Source: Pseudomonas bananamidigenes (GTDB lineage Bacteria; Pseudomonadota; Gammaproteobacteria; Pseudomonadales; Pseudomonadaceae). Taken from it: a stretch of 64,000 bases of DNA. Location of the stretch: assembly GCF_001679645.1 (NCBI RefSeq), contig NZ_LRUN01000003.1, forward strand, positions 1-64,000, given 5' to 3'. The translations under genes were made by a program, and so were the position numbers. Under the pieces are notes generated by a model. That model made no database searches. It was not told the DNA's origin and was given only the letters and a program-made list of their open reading frames with translations. Positions 37,349-48,700 of the stretch are shown one piece after another. Position 1 is the first letter of the stretch. Every line of letters begins with the position of its first letter.

Positions 37349-38998
37349 ATGAGCAAACCAACACGCGGGGTGATCAATGAATTGTTCGCCCTGCTCAAAC
37401 CCTTTCGGCTGATCGTTGCCGGCTCGATCCTGCTCGGCATGGTCGGCGGCCTGAGCGTCACGGCGTTGCTGGCGACGATCAATAACGCGCTGCATTCCGA
37501 AGCCGGCCTCACCAGCACAGTGGTCGCGGTGTTCGCCGGCCTGTGCCTGCTGGCCCTGGCCAGCTCGATCTTCTCCGACATCGGCACCAACTTCGTCGGC
37601 CAGCACATCATCGCCAGGCTGCGCAAGGAACTCGGCGAAAAGGTGCTGTCGGCGCCCATCGAGCAGATCGAACGCTACCGCAGCCATCGACTGATCCCGG
37701 TGCTGACCCACGACGTCGACACCATCAGTGACTTTGCTTTCGCCTTTTCGCCCCTGGCCATCTCCATGACTGTCACCCTCGGCTGCATGGGTTATCTGGC
37801 GATGCTGTCGTGGCCGATGTTCCTGATGATGGCGGTGGCGGTCCTGATCGGCACGATCATTCAGTACATGGCCCAGGGCCGTGGCATGCAGGGTTTCATG
37901 GAGGCCCGCGACCACGAAGACGACTTGCAAAAAAACTACAACGCGATTGCCGAAGGCGCCAAGGAACTGCGCATCCACCGCCCACGTCGCCACCGCATGT
38001 TCGTTTCAGGCATCCAGAGCACCGCCGACCGGATCTGCGACACCCAGGTGCGTTCGGTGAACATTTACGTGATCGCCAAGACCCTCGGCTCGATGCTGTT
38101 CTTCGTGGTGATCGGCTTGGCGCTGGCCCTGCAATCGCTGTGGCCGAGCGCCGACAAAGCGGTGATGAGCGGCTTTGTGCTGGTGCTGCTGTACATGAAA
38201 GGGCCGCTGGAACACGTCATGGCGGCGTTGCCGATTGTCGGTCGTGCACAGATCGCCTTCCGCCGGATCGCCGAACTCTCCGAGCAGTTTTCTTCGCCCG
38301 AACCGCACTTGCTGCTCAACGATCAGGGCAACCGGAAAACCCCGGCGCACAGTCTGGAATTGACCGATGTTTCGTACAGTTTCCCCACCGTGGAAGGCGC
38401 GGCACCGTTCCGTCTGGGGCCGGTGAACCTGAAGATCGATCAGGGCGACATCATTTTCATCGTCGGCGAAAACGGCTGCGGCAAGACCACCCTGATCAAG
38501 TTGCTGTTGGGCCTGTATGCGCCGCAGCAAGGCGAAATCCGCCTCAACGGTCAGGTCGTCACCGCCCTCACCCGTGATGATTATCGCCAGCTGTTCACCA
38601 CGATCTTCGCCGACTATTACCTGTTCGACGACGTGGTGCAGGGCGACACGCATATTCCGCAGGACGCGAACAAATACCTCGAACGCCTGGAGATCGCGCA
38701 CAAGGTCAGCGTGCGCGACGGCGCCTTCACCACCACCGATCTGTCCACCGGCCAGCGCAAGCGTCTGGCGCTGATCAACGCATGGCTGGAAGAGCGTCCG
38801 GTGCTGGTGTTCGACGAGTGGGCCGCCGACCAGGATCCGACGTTCCGGCGGATCTTCTACACCGAACTGCTGCCGGACCTGAAGCGTCTGGGCAAGACCA
38901 TCATCGTCATTTCCCACGACGATCGTTACTTCGACGTCGCCGACCAACTGGTGCGCATGAACGCCGGCAAAGTGGTCACCGAGCTGCAACCCGCCTGA
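37349..38998 (+). CDS. pvdE: PvdE, ABC exporter of the pyoverdine precursor
   Basis: A 549-aa fused permease-ATPase (cyclic peptide transporter type) that carries acylated ferribactin from cytoplasm to periplasm. Six hydrophobic segments in residues 1-310, then the ATPase: Walker A IVGENGCGKTTL (about 372), signature DLSTGQRKRLAL, Walker B PVLVFDEWAADQDP, and HD switch ISHDDRYF. Note Trp in FDEWAADQ, typical of this subfamily. Length equals the P. aeruginosa protein. The ATG at 37349 is used; the upstream in-frame extension lies in the leader after the IS box. Confidence 0.95.
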   Translation: MSKPTRGVINELFALLKPFRLIVAGSILLGMVGGLSVTALLATINNALHSEAGLTSTVVAVFAGLCLLALASSIFSDIGTNFVGQHIIARLRKELGEKVLSAPIEQIERYRSHRLIPVLTHDVDTISDFAFAFSPLAISMTVTLGCMGYLAMLSWPMFLMMAVAVLIGTIIQYMAQGRGMQGFMEARDHEDDLQKNYNAIAEGAKELRIHRPRRHRMFVSGIQSTADRICDTQVRSVNIYVIAKTLGSMLFFVVIGLALALQSLWPSADKAVMSGFVLVLLYMKGPLEHVMAALPIVGRAQIAFRRIAELSEQFSSPEPHLLLNDQGNRKTPAHSLELTDVSYSFPTVEGAAPFRLGPVNLKIDQGDIIFIVGENGCGKTTLIKLLLGLYAPQQGEIRLNGQVVTALTRDDYRQLFTTIFADYYLFDDVVQGDTHIPQDANKYLERLEIAHKVSVRDGAFTTTDLSTGQRKRLALINAWLEERPVLVFDEWAADQDPTFRRIFYTELLPDLKRLGKTIIVISHDDRYFDVADQLVRMNAGKVVTELQPA

Positions 38999-39072
38999 TT
39001 GTGAAACGTCTGTAAAAAAAAGTGCGTCGGGCCTTTCCGGTTTTCGGGAGGCTCAACGTCTTACATACAGTT

Positions 39073-39091
39073 AATAGAAATCGTTCTCAGT
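39073..39091 (-). promoter_or_regulatory. Possible Fur-type operator before fpvA
   Basis: On the minus strand GAGAACGATTTCTATT partly matches a Fur box. It is 26 bases before the fpvA ATG, within the 118-base gap pvdE-fpvA. No IS box was found here; fpvA may depend on FpvI, whose promoter consensus I cannot place with confidence. Confidence 0.3.
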
Positions 39092-39116
39092 CAACACTTT
39101 CAAGAGTAGAAGAACA

Positions 39117-41576
39117 ATGCCCGCACCGCACGGACTCCACCCGCTCGCCAAGGCTCTGCTGATCCGCCGCTCCTTGCGCACTACCCTTCCCGCTTTTTGC
39201 GCCCTGGCGTTGACCCTGCCGGTGATCGGTCAGGTGCAGGCCGCAGCGGTGGCGATCAATATTCCTGCACAGTCGCTGGGGAGCGCACTGCAGGAATTCG
39301 GTCGCCAGACCAATCTGCAAGTGCTCTACAGCCCGGACGACGTCAGCGGCCTGCGCAGCACCGCCGTCAGTGGCAGCCTGGAGCCGACCGCCGCCATCGC
39401 GCAATTGCTGCAGGGCACCGACATCGCCTACAGCGTGCAGGGCAACAATGTATCGTTGCGCGCCCGCAGCAACGGCGCGGCCCTTGACCTGGCACCGACC
39501 AGCATCACCGCCGCCGGCGAATCGGCCTGGGGTCCGGTGGACGGGATCGTCGCCAAACGCAGCGCCACCGGTTCCAAGACCGATACCGCGCTGAAGGAAA
39601 TCCCGCAGACCATCAACGTCGTCACCCAGGACGAAATCAAGATGCGCGGCTCGCAATCTGTCACCGAAGCCCTGCGCTACACCGCCGGCATGACCGGCGG
39701 CGGCTTCTCCGACCGGGTGAAGATCTTCGATGAGCCGACGTCTCGCGGCTTCTCGCCAACCCCGCTGTACCTCGACGGCCTGCACCTGCCCTACGGCGGT
39801 GGCAGCACCGGTGGTTCGCTGCAGATCGATCCGTACAGCCTGGAGCGCATCGAAGTGCTCAAGGGACCGGCGTCGGTGCTGTATGGCCAGAACCAGCCGG
39901 GCGGTATCGTCAACATGGTCAGCAAGCGTCCGACCGCCACACCGCTGCATGAAGTGATCGTCGGTGGCGGCAGCTACGACCGCAAATACGGCGCCTTCGA
40001 CCTCGGCGGCCCGCTCGACGACCAGGGCGAACTGCTTTATCGCCTGACCGGTGTGGTCAACGACAGCAACTCGCAGATCGACTACGCCGACCAGAAACGC
40101 ATGATGCTCGCGCCCAGCCTGACCTGGCTGCCGAACGACCGCACCAGCATCACCCTGTACGGCCAGTACCAGAAAGACCACGACACCCCGGAAGCCCAGG
40201 GCCTGCCGGCCAACGGCACCGTGTACCGCAGCGCCAACGGTCGCATCAGCCGCAGCCTGTTCCTCGGCGAGCCGAACGTGAACAAGTACGACCGCGAACA
40301 GTTCGTGCTCGGCTACGAGATCTCCCACGAACTCAACGACGTCTGGACCCTCAAGCAGAACGCCCGTTACGCGCAGCTCAACGACCGTTACATCGCGCCG
40401 CTGCACGGCTATTCCTTCGAACCGAATCCGGTCACCGGTGCCGATGACGAAAGCCGTCAGACCCGCTTTGGCGTGGACTGGGCCCAGGACAACAAGGTCT
40501 TCGGTGTCGATAACATCGCCCAGGCCAAATTCAAGACCGGCGAGCTGGATCACACCCTGCTGCTGGGCGTGGACTACTACCACTTCAACTCCAAGTTCCT
40601 CGGTCGCTATGACCGGACCGGACCGGCCATCGACCTGTACAAACCGGTCTACGGCAGCGAGTTCAACTTCCGCCAGCCTTACCGTTGGGACAACACGATC
40701 AAGCAGACCGGCCTGTACACCCAGGATCAGATGCGCTGGAACCAGTGGTTCCTGACCGTCGGCGGTCGCTACGACTTCGCCGAGACCATCAACAAGGAAC
40801 CGCTGGGCGGCAACCGTTCGAACATCAAGGACGAGAAGTTCACCGGACGCGCAGGCTTTGGCTACGAGTTCGAAAACGGTCTGACACCGTACGTCAGCTA
40901 CGCCGAATCGTTCCTGCCACAGACCGGCGCCGACATGAACGGCCGTCCGTTCGAACCGACCGAGGGCAAGCAGTACGAAGTCGGTATCAAGTACGAGCCA
41001 AGCTTCGTCGACGGCTTCATCCAGCTGTCGGCTTACCAGATCGATCAGAACAACATGCTGACCAACGATCTGCAGAACCCGGGCTTCAGCAGCCAGAGCG
41101 GTTCGGTGCGCTCGCGCGGCGTGGAACTGGAAGGCAAGGTCAACGTCACCCAGAACCTGCGTGTGCTGGCTTCGGTGTCGCGCAACCAGATCAAATGGCG
41201 CAGCGTCAACGACGGTCGCGAAGGCCGCACCCTGGCCATGAGCCCGCCGCTGACCGCCTCGGCGTGGGTCAACTACGACTTCGACGTCTCCACCCCGCTG
41301 GCCGGTCTGGGCATGGGCCTGGGTACCCGCTACGTGCGCAGCAGCTACGGCTCGGACTACGAGGAGGATTCCTTCCAGATCCCGTCCTATACCGTATATG
41401 ACGCCATGGTCTCCTACGACCTGGAGAAATCGCCGCTGCACGTCAAAGGCGTGAAAGTGAAGATGAACCTGGAAAACCTCGCCGACAAAAAGTACGTCGC
41501 CAGCTGCAACAGCACCCTGGACTGCTACTACGGCGAAGGCCGCACCATGACCGCCGACGTGACCTACAACTGGTAA
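39117..41576 (+). CDS. fpvA: Ferripyoverdine outer-membrane receptor with signalling domain
   Basis: A 819-aa TonB-dependent transducer. Signal peptide ends at about residue 42 (QVQAAA). Then the STN secretin/TonB signalling domain (about 43-125; INIPAQSLGSALQEFGRQTNLQVLYSPDD), a TonB-box/linker, the plug domain (about 150-270; KEIPQTINVVTQDEIKMRGSQSVTEALRYTAGM) and a 22-strand barrel ending in the aromatic residue of VTYNW. STN domains relay the ligand signal to the anti-sigma factor FpvR, which frees FpvI and PvdS. AAGAGTAGAAGA precedes the ATG. Specific pairing with the locally encoded pyoverdine is expected. Confidence 0.93.
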   Translation: MPAPHGLHPLAKALLIRRSLRTTLPAFCALALTLPVIGQVQAAAVAINIPAQSLGSALQEFGRQTNLQVLYSPDDVSGLRSTAVSGSLEPTAAIAQLLQGTDIAYSVQGNNVSLRARSNGAALDLAPTSITAAGESAWGPVDGIVAKRSATGSKTDTALKEIPQTINVVTQDEIKMRGSQSVTEALRYTAGMTGGGFSDRVKIFDEPTSRGFSPTPLYLDGLHLPYGGGSTGGSLQIDPYSLERIEVLKGPASVLYGQNQPGGIVNMVSKRPTATPLHEVIVGGGSYDRKYGAFDLGGPLDDQGELLYRLTGVVNDSNSQIDYADQKRMMLAPSLTWLPNDRTSITLYGQYQKDHDTPEAQGLPANGTVYRSANGRISRSLFLGEPNVNKYDREQFVLGYEISHELNDVWTLKQNARYAQLNDRYIAPLHGYSFEPNPVTGADDESRQTRFGVDWAQDNKVFGVDNIAQAKFKTGELDHTLLLGVDYYHFNSKFLGRYDRTGPAIDLYKPVYGSEFNFRQPYRWDNTIKQTGLYTQDQMRWNQWFLTVGGRYDFAETINKEPLGGNRSNIKDEKFTGRAGFGYEFENGLTPYVSYAESFLPQTGADMNGRPFEPTEGKQYEVGIKYEPSFVDGFIQLSAYQIDQNNMLTNDLQNPGFSSQSGSVRSRGVELEGKVNVTQNLRVLASVSRNQIKWRSVNDGREGRTLAMSPPLTASAWVNYDFDVSTPLAGLGMGLGTRYVRSSYGSDYEEDSFQIPSYTVYDAMVSYDLEKSPLHVKGVKVKMNLENLADKKYVASCNSTLDCYYGEGRTMTADVTYNW

Positions 41577-41592
41577 CACGCTCGGCGCCAGA

Positions 41593-41621
41593 CAAAACGC
41601 CGGCGTCTGCCGGCGTTTTGC
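41593..41621 (+). terminator. Rho-independent terminator of fpvA
   Basis: Stem CAAAACGCCGGC / GCCGGCGTTTTG around a 5-base loop, 17 bases past the stop. Confidence 0.85.
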
Positions 41622-41651
41622 TGTCTGCCCGAATGCAAATCCCGGACAAAA

Positions 41652-41680
41652 GAAAAGGGCCGCAGACAGCGGCCCTTTTC
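41652..41680. terminator. Bidirectional terminator between fpvA and the hydrolase gene
   Basis: Stem GAAAAGGGCCGC / GCGGCCCTTTTC-type with loop AGACA; A-run on one side and T-run on the other, serving the minus-strand hydrolase/synthetase operon. Confidence 0.85.
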
Positions 41681-41700
41681 AGTCCCTCGAATAACCCGCG

Positions 41701-42660
41701 CTACCCCACCGCAAACACCTGCGCCAACCGCTCGGCAATGTGCTGCTGCGCCTCCTCGGCTTCATCGATGATCGCGCCCATGCGCAGGAAGTCATGGGTC
41801 ATGCCTTCGTACACCTTCAACTCGACTCCGACACCCGCCGCCTGCAAATGCCGGGCGTACGCCACGCCTTCGTCGTGCAGCGGATCGCACTCGGCCAGCA
41901 CCAGCAACGCCGGTGCCATATGGGCCGGAACCTCACCCAGCAACGGCGAAAAGCGCGGATCGAGACGGTCGGCCGCCTCACGCTGATAGTGGTCGTAAAA
42001 CCAGTTCAGCGAGGCCTTCTCCAGCAGATAGCCCTCGGCATAACGCTCGATGGTGGGCGTGCTGCGACTGGCGTCGGTGACCGGGTAGATCAGCACCTGC
42101 AAACGCGGCTGCACCGGAGCACCCGCCAATTGCGCAGCCAGCACCGTGGCCAGACTGCCACCGACGCTGTCGCCGGCAATCGCCAGACGGTCAGTGTCCA
42201 GCCCCAGGTCCCGAGCACTGGCCACCAGCCAGTTCCAGGCGTCCTGTGCATCGTCCGCCGCGGTGGGAAAACGGAACGCCGGCGCCAGTCGATAGGCCAC
42301 CGAAAGCACCACACAATCGGCCATCGACGCCAGCGCCCGGCACAGCGAATCATGGGAGTCGAGGCTGCCGACCACATAACCGCCGCCGTGGAAATACAAC
42401 AACGCCGGGCGTCCGGCCCCGGCTTTCAACGGCTGATTACTGTAGATCCGCGCGTCCAGCAGCGAACCGTCGCGCACCGGCAATTGCAGCTCATCGACCG
42501 CAGCAAGGTCTTCGCCACCGGCGTCCATCAGCAGCGACGACTGATCGAACTGCTCGCGGGCCTGTTCCGGGGTCAGCTCATGCATGCCCACGCGTTTGCC
42601 GCTGGCACGGCCATTGCCGACCAGTTGCAGGAACGCGGCGATATCAGGATTCAACGACAT
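41701..42660 (-). CDS. Alpha/beta hydrolase, HSL/GDXG esterase family
   Basis: A 319-aa hydrolase with the oxyanion motif HGGG (91-94), the nucleophile elbow GDSVGG with Ser165, an Asp in LAECDPLHDEG and a His in YEGMTHDFLRMG, so the triad is complete. No signal peptide is seen, so it is cytoplasmic. It lies 64 bases after the terminal synthetase gene on the same strand and shares the operon end terminator, suggesting co-expression with pyoverdine genes. Its role is not known to me: deacylation, editing of the peptide, or unrelated detoxification are possible. Confidence 0.85.
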   Translation of the reverse strand: MSLNPDIAAFLQLVGNGRASGKRVGMHELTPEQAREQFDQSSLLMDAGGEDLAAVDELQLPVRDGSLLDARIYSNQPLKAGAGRPALLYFHGGGYVVGSLDSHDSLCRALASMADCVVLSVAYRLAPAFRFPTAADDAQDAWNWLVASARDLGLDTDRLAIAGDSVGGSLATVLAAQLAGAPVQPRLQVLIYPVTDASRSTPTIERYAEGYLLEKASLNWFYDHYQREAADRLDPRFSPLLGEVPAHMAPALLVLAECDPLHDEGVAYARHLQAAGVGVELKVYEGMTHDFLRMGAIIDEAEEAQQHIAERLAQVFAVG

Positions 42661-42724
42661 TCAATTTCTCCAGACGACTCGGGCGCCATAGGCGCGAGTC
42701 GTGTTTGCAATGACAGAGCGGGTT

Positions 42725-45700
42725 TCAGGACATGACTACTGATTCAACGAACTCGCCGAGCATTTCTTCAGCCTCGGACAGGAAAGTTTCATCCCGCGGG
42801 ATCTGGAAGTGCCCGCAGTCCAGCCATTCGCCGCCCATGCCCGGCTGTTCGAGTTGCGCGGCCAGTTCCACCGCCTCCTCTTCGCGGCCGAGAGTCCACC
42901 AGCAGATCGGCTGCACCGCCAGCGGCGGGCAGCGGTCGAGCTGCAACGACAACTGCTTGAGCCGGCGCGCCACGCTGAACACATGGGCCAGTTCGTCGGC
43001 CCCCAGCGCCACGTAGGTCGACGCTCCAGTCTCGGTGCCCATCGCGGTGCTGAAGATCGCGCGCAGGTTCTGCACGGTTTCTTCACCCTCGATGGTCACG
43101 TCCGAGGCGTCCGGCAGCGTGACCCGCAGGAAATCACGCAGATCGGCTCGCCAGTCATCCACCGCACCGGCATTGATCGCCGCCGACGCCACGAAGCTGT
43201 CCACCAGACCGACAAACTGCACCCGCTGCCCTTCCCGCTCAAGCTGCGCCGCCATCAGCATCGCCAGCGTACCGCCGAGCGACCAGCCCAGCAGGTGATA
43301 CGGTCCCTGCGGCTGTTTCTCGCGGATCTGCGCCACGTAATCGCTGGCCATGCGTTCCAGCGACGTATCACTGAAGGCCGGGTCGAGCAACATCCGCGAC
43401 TGGATCGCCAACACCTGGCGCTGACCGCTCAAGCGACGGGCCAGCGGCTCATAGTCGAACACCGTGCCGAAACCGGCATGGATGCAGAACAACGGCGCCT
43501 TGCCCTTGACCTCGGCGTTCATCGCCAGCAGTCCGGAGGTTTTCTCGGCGGAGCCCTGAACGCTGGCCACCAGCTCGCCGATGCTCGGTTTCTGCATCAG
43601 GTCGCGCAGTTTCAGGCTCAGGCCCTGAGCCTTGAGCACGCGGCTGCGGGCAACCACCTGCAGGCTGAGAATCGAATCGCCGCCCAGCTCGAAGAAGTTG
43701 TCGGTGAGGCCGACCCGTTCGATCTTCAGCACCTCCTGCCAGATCTTCGCCAGTGCCTTCTCCAGCTCGGTGCGTGGCGCCACGTAATCCTGACGCTGTT
43801 CGGCGTCCGGGTCCGGCAAGGCCTTGCGGTCGAGTTTGCCGTTCGGCGTCAGCGGCATGCGGTCGAGCAACATCAGGTGCGCAGGCACCATGTAGTCCGG
43901 CAGGCTGGCCTTGAGCTGCTCACGCAGGCGTTCGCACAGACCTGCCGATGCATCGGCACTGGCCAGCACGTAGCCGAGCAGTTGTTTGCCGCTGACGCCC
44001 TCGCGGGCGACCACGGCTGCATCGCGCACGCCCGGTTGTTGCTTGAGGCGCGCCTCGACTTCACCCAGCTCGATGCGGAAACCACGGATTTTCACCTGAT
44101 GGTCGATCCGCCCCAGGTAGTCGACCGTACCGTCGGCACGCTGGCGCACCAGGTCGCCGGTGCGGTACAGACGACTGCCATCGGCGCTGAACGGGTTGGC
44201 CACGAAACGCTCGGCGGTGCCGCCGGAACGGCCCAGATAACCTCGCGCCAGCGCCCCGCCGAGATACAGCTCGCCGGCGATGCCCACCGGCAAACGGTTC
44301 AGATCGCTGTCGAGCACGTAACCGCTGCGCTCGCCGACCACACTGCCGATCGGCGCGTAGGCGGCGCCGCATTCGTCTTCGGCGCCGGCCTTCCAGATCA
44401 GCGGCGTGACCACGGTTTCGGTCGGGCCGTAGCCGTTGATGATGTACTGCGGCTTGAGCGCACGCCGGGCCAGTTCGAAGCTCGCCACCGGCACCGCGTC
44501 GCCACCGAAGCAGTAGATGCGTACCGGCGGTGGATTGCCGTGTTGCTCGGCGTGTTCGGCCAGTTGTTGCAGGTACACCGGCGGGAACGCCGCCACGGTC
44601 ACGCCGTGCTGATGCATGGCGTTGTACGTCTGCTCGGCCGTCCACAGGCTGTCGTCACGGATCAGCAGGCGTGCGCCATGGGTCAGCGTGGTCAGCCAGC
44701 GCTCATGGGCGCCGTCGAAAGCGAACGACATGAAGTGCAACTCGCAATCGGCTTCGCTCATTTCATACCGCTGACCGATCGCCTGGCAGTGCATCGCCAG
44801 CGGCCCGTGGGCCACGCCGACGCCTTTTGGCAAACCGGTGGAGCCGGAGGTGTAAATCACGTACGCCAGGTTGTCCGGTTCTACCGAAACCTGTGGCGCC
44901 GTATCCAGATGAGCGCTCAGGTCCAGTCGATCCAGCTCCAGCACATGCAGGTTGTCCTGGGTCGGCATCACCTGACGCAGGCTCGAATCACTGAGCAGCA
45001 ACGCGATACCGGAATCGCGCATCAGATAATTCAGGCGCTCGCGAGGATAGGTCGCGTCCAGCGGCACATAGGCACCGCCCGCCTTGAGCACCGCCAGCAG
45101 CGCGACGATCATGTTTTCGCTGCGCGGCAACGCCACGCCGACCCGCACTTCCGGGCCGACGCCTTCGGCGATCAGCGCATGGGCCAGACGATTGGCCCGA
45201 GCCTCGATCTGGCCGTAACTGAACGTTTGATCATTGAAGACTACCGCGGTTTGCTCGCCGCGTTGCGCAGCCCACTGGCCGATGCGCTGATGCACCGCCG
45301 ACGCTGGCGACTGCACCGCAACCGGTGCCTTGTCCGCCACCTGCGCGGTCGGCAGGCCGATGCGGCCCAGCGGTTGCGCAGCGTCTTCGGTCAACGCAAC
45401 CAGCAATCCCTCCATGTTGCTGCGAATGCCTTCGACGGTCGCCCGGTCGAAGTGCTCGCGCAGGAACATGTACTCGATCACCAGTCCTTCTTCGAGGGTG
45501 ACCATAAGGTCCATCGGGAAGTTGGTCAGGCCCGCGCTGGCGCTCTCGCCAAACGTCAGCGAGTCGTCGCGCCACTCACGCAACGCCTGATCGATCGGAT
45601 GGTTCTCGAACACGATGATGCTGTCGAACAGCGACTGCCCGGTGCGGCCGGCCCAACGCTGAACGTCGGACAGCGGCGTGTATTCGCGCTCGCGCATTTC

Positions 45701-48700
45701 CAGGTTGAAGTCCTGCAGGTCGCGCAGCCAGTCACCGACCGCCTGTTGCGCCGGCACATCCTTGATCACCGGCAAGGTGTTGATGAACAGACCGAGGATC
45801 GATTCCGACGCCGGCAGGCTCGCCGGGCGCCCGGCCACGGTAGCGCCGAAAGTCACGCTGCGCTGGCCGCTGTAACGGCTGAGCAGCATCAGCCACGCGC
45901 CCTGCACCAGCGTATTGAGGGTGACCCGCTGGGACTGGGCGAAGGCTTTGAGCTGTTCGGTGCGGGTTTGGCCCAGACGGCTGTACAGCGCTTCATGCCC
46001 GCGACCGTCACCGGTGCGCACCACCGCGTCGGCGAGGTAGGTCGGCTCGTCGAGCAGACGCAAATGTTCACGCCAGAAATCTTCGCTGGCATTGGCATCC
46101 TGCTGTTGCAGCCAGTTGATGTAGCGGCGGTACGGCACGGCTTCGGCCAACGGCTGGCCCGAATACTGGCTCAGCACCTCGCCGATCAGCTGCGAACTGC
46201 TCCAGCCATCGATCAGGATGTGGTGATAAGTCCAGATCAGTTGATAACTGTCCTCGCCCACTTGCACCAGCGTCAGGCGTTGCAGCGGCGGACGGTCGAG
46301 GTCGAACCCCTTGGCCCGTTCACTGGCGGCCAGCGCCTGCAACGCGGCTTGCGAGTGATCCTGATCACGCCAGTCGAGCAGGCTCACCGGCAGTTGCGGA
46401 TCGGCGAGCACGAATTGCAGCGGCTCGGCCATGTCCTGCCAGAGAAAACCGGTGCGCAGAATGTCATGGCGACGGCTTACCGCTTCCCACGCAGCCTTGA
46501 AGCGCGCCGGTTCCAGGCCCTGCACCGGAATGCTCACCTGGTTGATATAGAGGTCGCCGTCCGGCGAATTCAGACCGAGGAACAGCATGCCCTGCTGCAT
46601 CGGCGACAAGCGGTACAGCCCGTCCAGTTGCCCTTCCGGCAATGGCAGTTCGGCAATCTGCGCCTCGCTCAAGCCGTGCAGCGGCAGGTCGACCAGCGCG
46701 GCCACCGGTGCCGGGTTGCCTTCGATGGCCCGGGCACGCACGGCCAGTTGCTGGATGGTCGGTTGCTGGAACAGGTCTTTCGGGCTCAGTTCGAGGCCCT
46801 GCTGACGGGCGCGGCTGACCACCTGAATCGAGATGATCGAGTCGCCGCCCAAGGCGAAGAAACTGTCGTTGGTGCTGATCCGCTCAAGGCCCAGCACCTC
46901 TTTCCAGATCTCCACCAATGCCTGCTCGGTGGGGTTGACCGGCTCGACATGTTGCTGCGAAGCCGAAAACTCCAGCGCCGGCAGACGCTTGCGGTCGAGC
47001 TTGCCGTTGGGGCTCAGCGGCATCCGCGCCAGCCACATCCGGTGCGCCGGCACCATGTAATCCGGCAGGCTCGCGCCCAGCCAGGTCGACAGGTTCTCGT
47101 GCAGTTCATTGCGCACGGTGTCCGGAGCATCGAGCGTCGCCGGATCGCTCGGCACCAGGTACGCCACCAGTTGTTGGCTGCCCAGCACATCACGGGCAAC
47201 CACGACCGCTTCACGCACGGCAGCATGCTCCATCAGCCGCGCTTCGATTTCACCGAGCTCGATCCGCAGACCGCGCAGTTTGACTTGATGGTCGATGCGC
47301 CCGACGTACTCGATCACGCCATCGGCGCGGTAACGCGCCAGATCACCGGTGCGATACATGCGCTCGCCGGCCGCGAACGGACTGGCGACAAATCGCTCGG
47401 CACTCAGCCCCGGACGACGGTGATAACCACGGGCCAGGCCGATGCCGCCGAGGTACAGCTCACCGGCCACCCCCACCGGCAGCGGATTGAGGCCGCTGTC
47501 GAGAATGAAGGTCGACAGGTTGGCAATCGGCTGACCGATCGGCACGCCATCGCGGCCTTCGTCGCGGCAGGTCCAGTGGGTCACGTCGATGGCCGCTTCG
47601 GTCGGGCCGTACAGGTTGAACAGACCGGCCTGCGGCAGTTTGGCGAACACCTGCACCTGCGCATCCACCGGCAGTGCTTCACCGCTGCAGACGATGCGCT
47701 TGAGACCGGTGCAGCTCGCAACGTTGGTGTCCTGCAGGAAGGCCTGCAGCATCGACGGCACGAAGTGCAGCGTGGTGACACGCTCGGCGTTGATCAGCGC
47801 AATCAGCTTCGCCGGATCGCGATGGTCACCCGGTGCCGCGACCACCAGCCGGGCGCCGGTCATCAGCGGCCAGAAGAATTCCCACACCGACACGTCGAAG
47901 CTGAACGGGGTTTTCTGCAGCACGGTGTCGCTGGCGTCCAGACCGTAGGCCTGTTGCATCCACATCAGGCGGTTGGTCAGGGCGCGATGGGCGTTGCCCG
48001 CCCCTTTGGGCATACCGGTGGAGCCGGAGGTGTAGATCACGTAAGCCAGGTTGCCAGCGTCGTATTCAACTTGCGGGCTATGCGTCGGCAACCCGGCGAA
48101 GTCCGCGCCGGACGGTTCCAGACACAGGGTCTGTACGCCGTCGGGAATCGGCAGGCTGGCCAGCAAGTGCGGCTGAGTCAGCAACTGGTCGATGCCGCTG
48201 TCGGCAATCATGTAGCTCAGGCGATCACGCGGGTATTCCGGGTCCAGCGGTACGTAAGCGCCGCCGGCCTTGAGGATCGCCAGCAGACCGATGACCATTT
48301 CCAGGCTGCGCTCGACCGCAATACCGACCAGCACATCCGGGCCGACCCCACGGGCGATCAAGCCATGGGCCAGCTGGTTGGCGCGGGCATTGAGCTGCGC
48401 GTAGCTCAGGCTCTGGCCGGCAAACACCAGCGCCGGTGCGTCCGGGGTGCGCAGGGCCTGGGCTTCGATCAGGGTGTGTACGCCCTGCTCCAGCGGATAG
48501 TCGACGGCGGTGGCGTTCCACTGCTCGACCGTCAAACGGCGGTCGGCGCTGTCGAGCAGATCCAGCGTACCGAGCAAGGCCTCGCCCGACTGCACCATCT
48601 GCTGCAACAGGTTGTGCAGTTGCGCGCTCAATTGCTCGATCACCGAATCGGTGAAGTGCCCGCGCTGGTAGCTGTAGTGCAGCGACAGCTCATCGCTGAC

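Noticed and set aside
38999..39116. An iron-starvation box before fpvA
   Set aside because: No TAAAT with CGT at 16 bases exists; TAAAA near 39013 has no CGT at the right distance.
39087..41579. 830-codon open frame on the minus strand opposite fpvA
   Set aside because: fpvA is unambiguous from signal peptide to C-terminal aromatic residue; the reverse frame has no family features.
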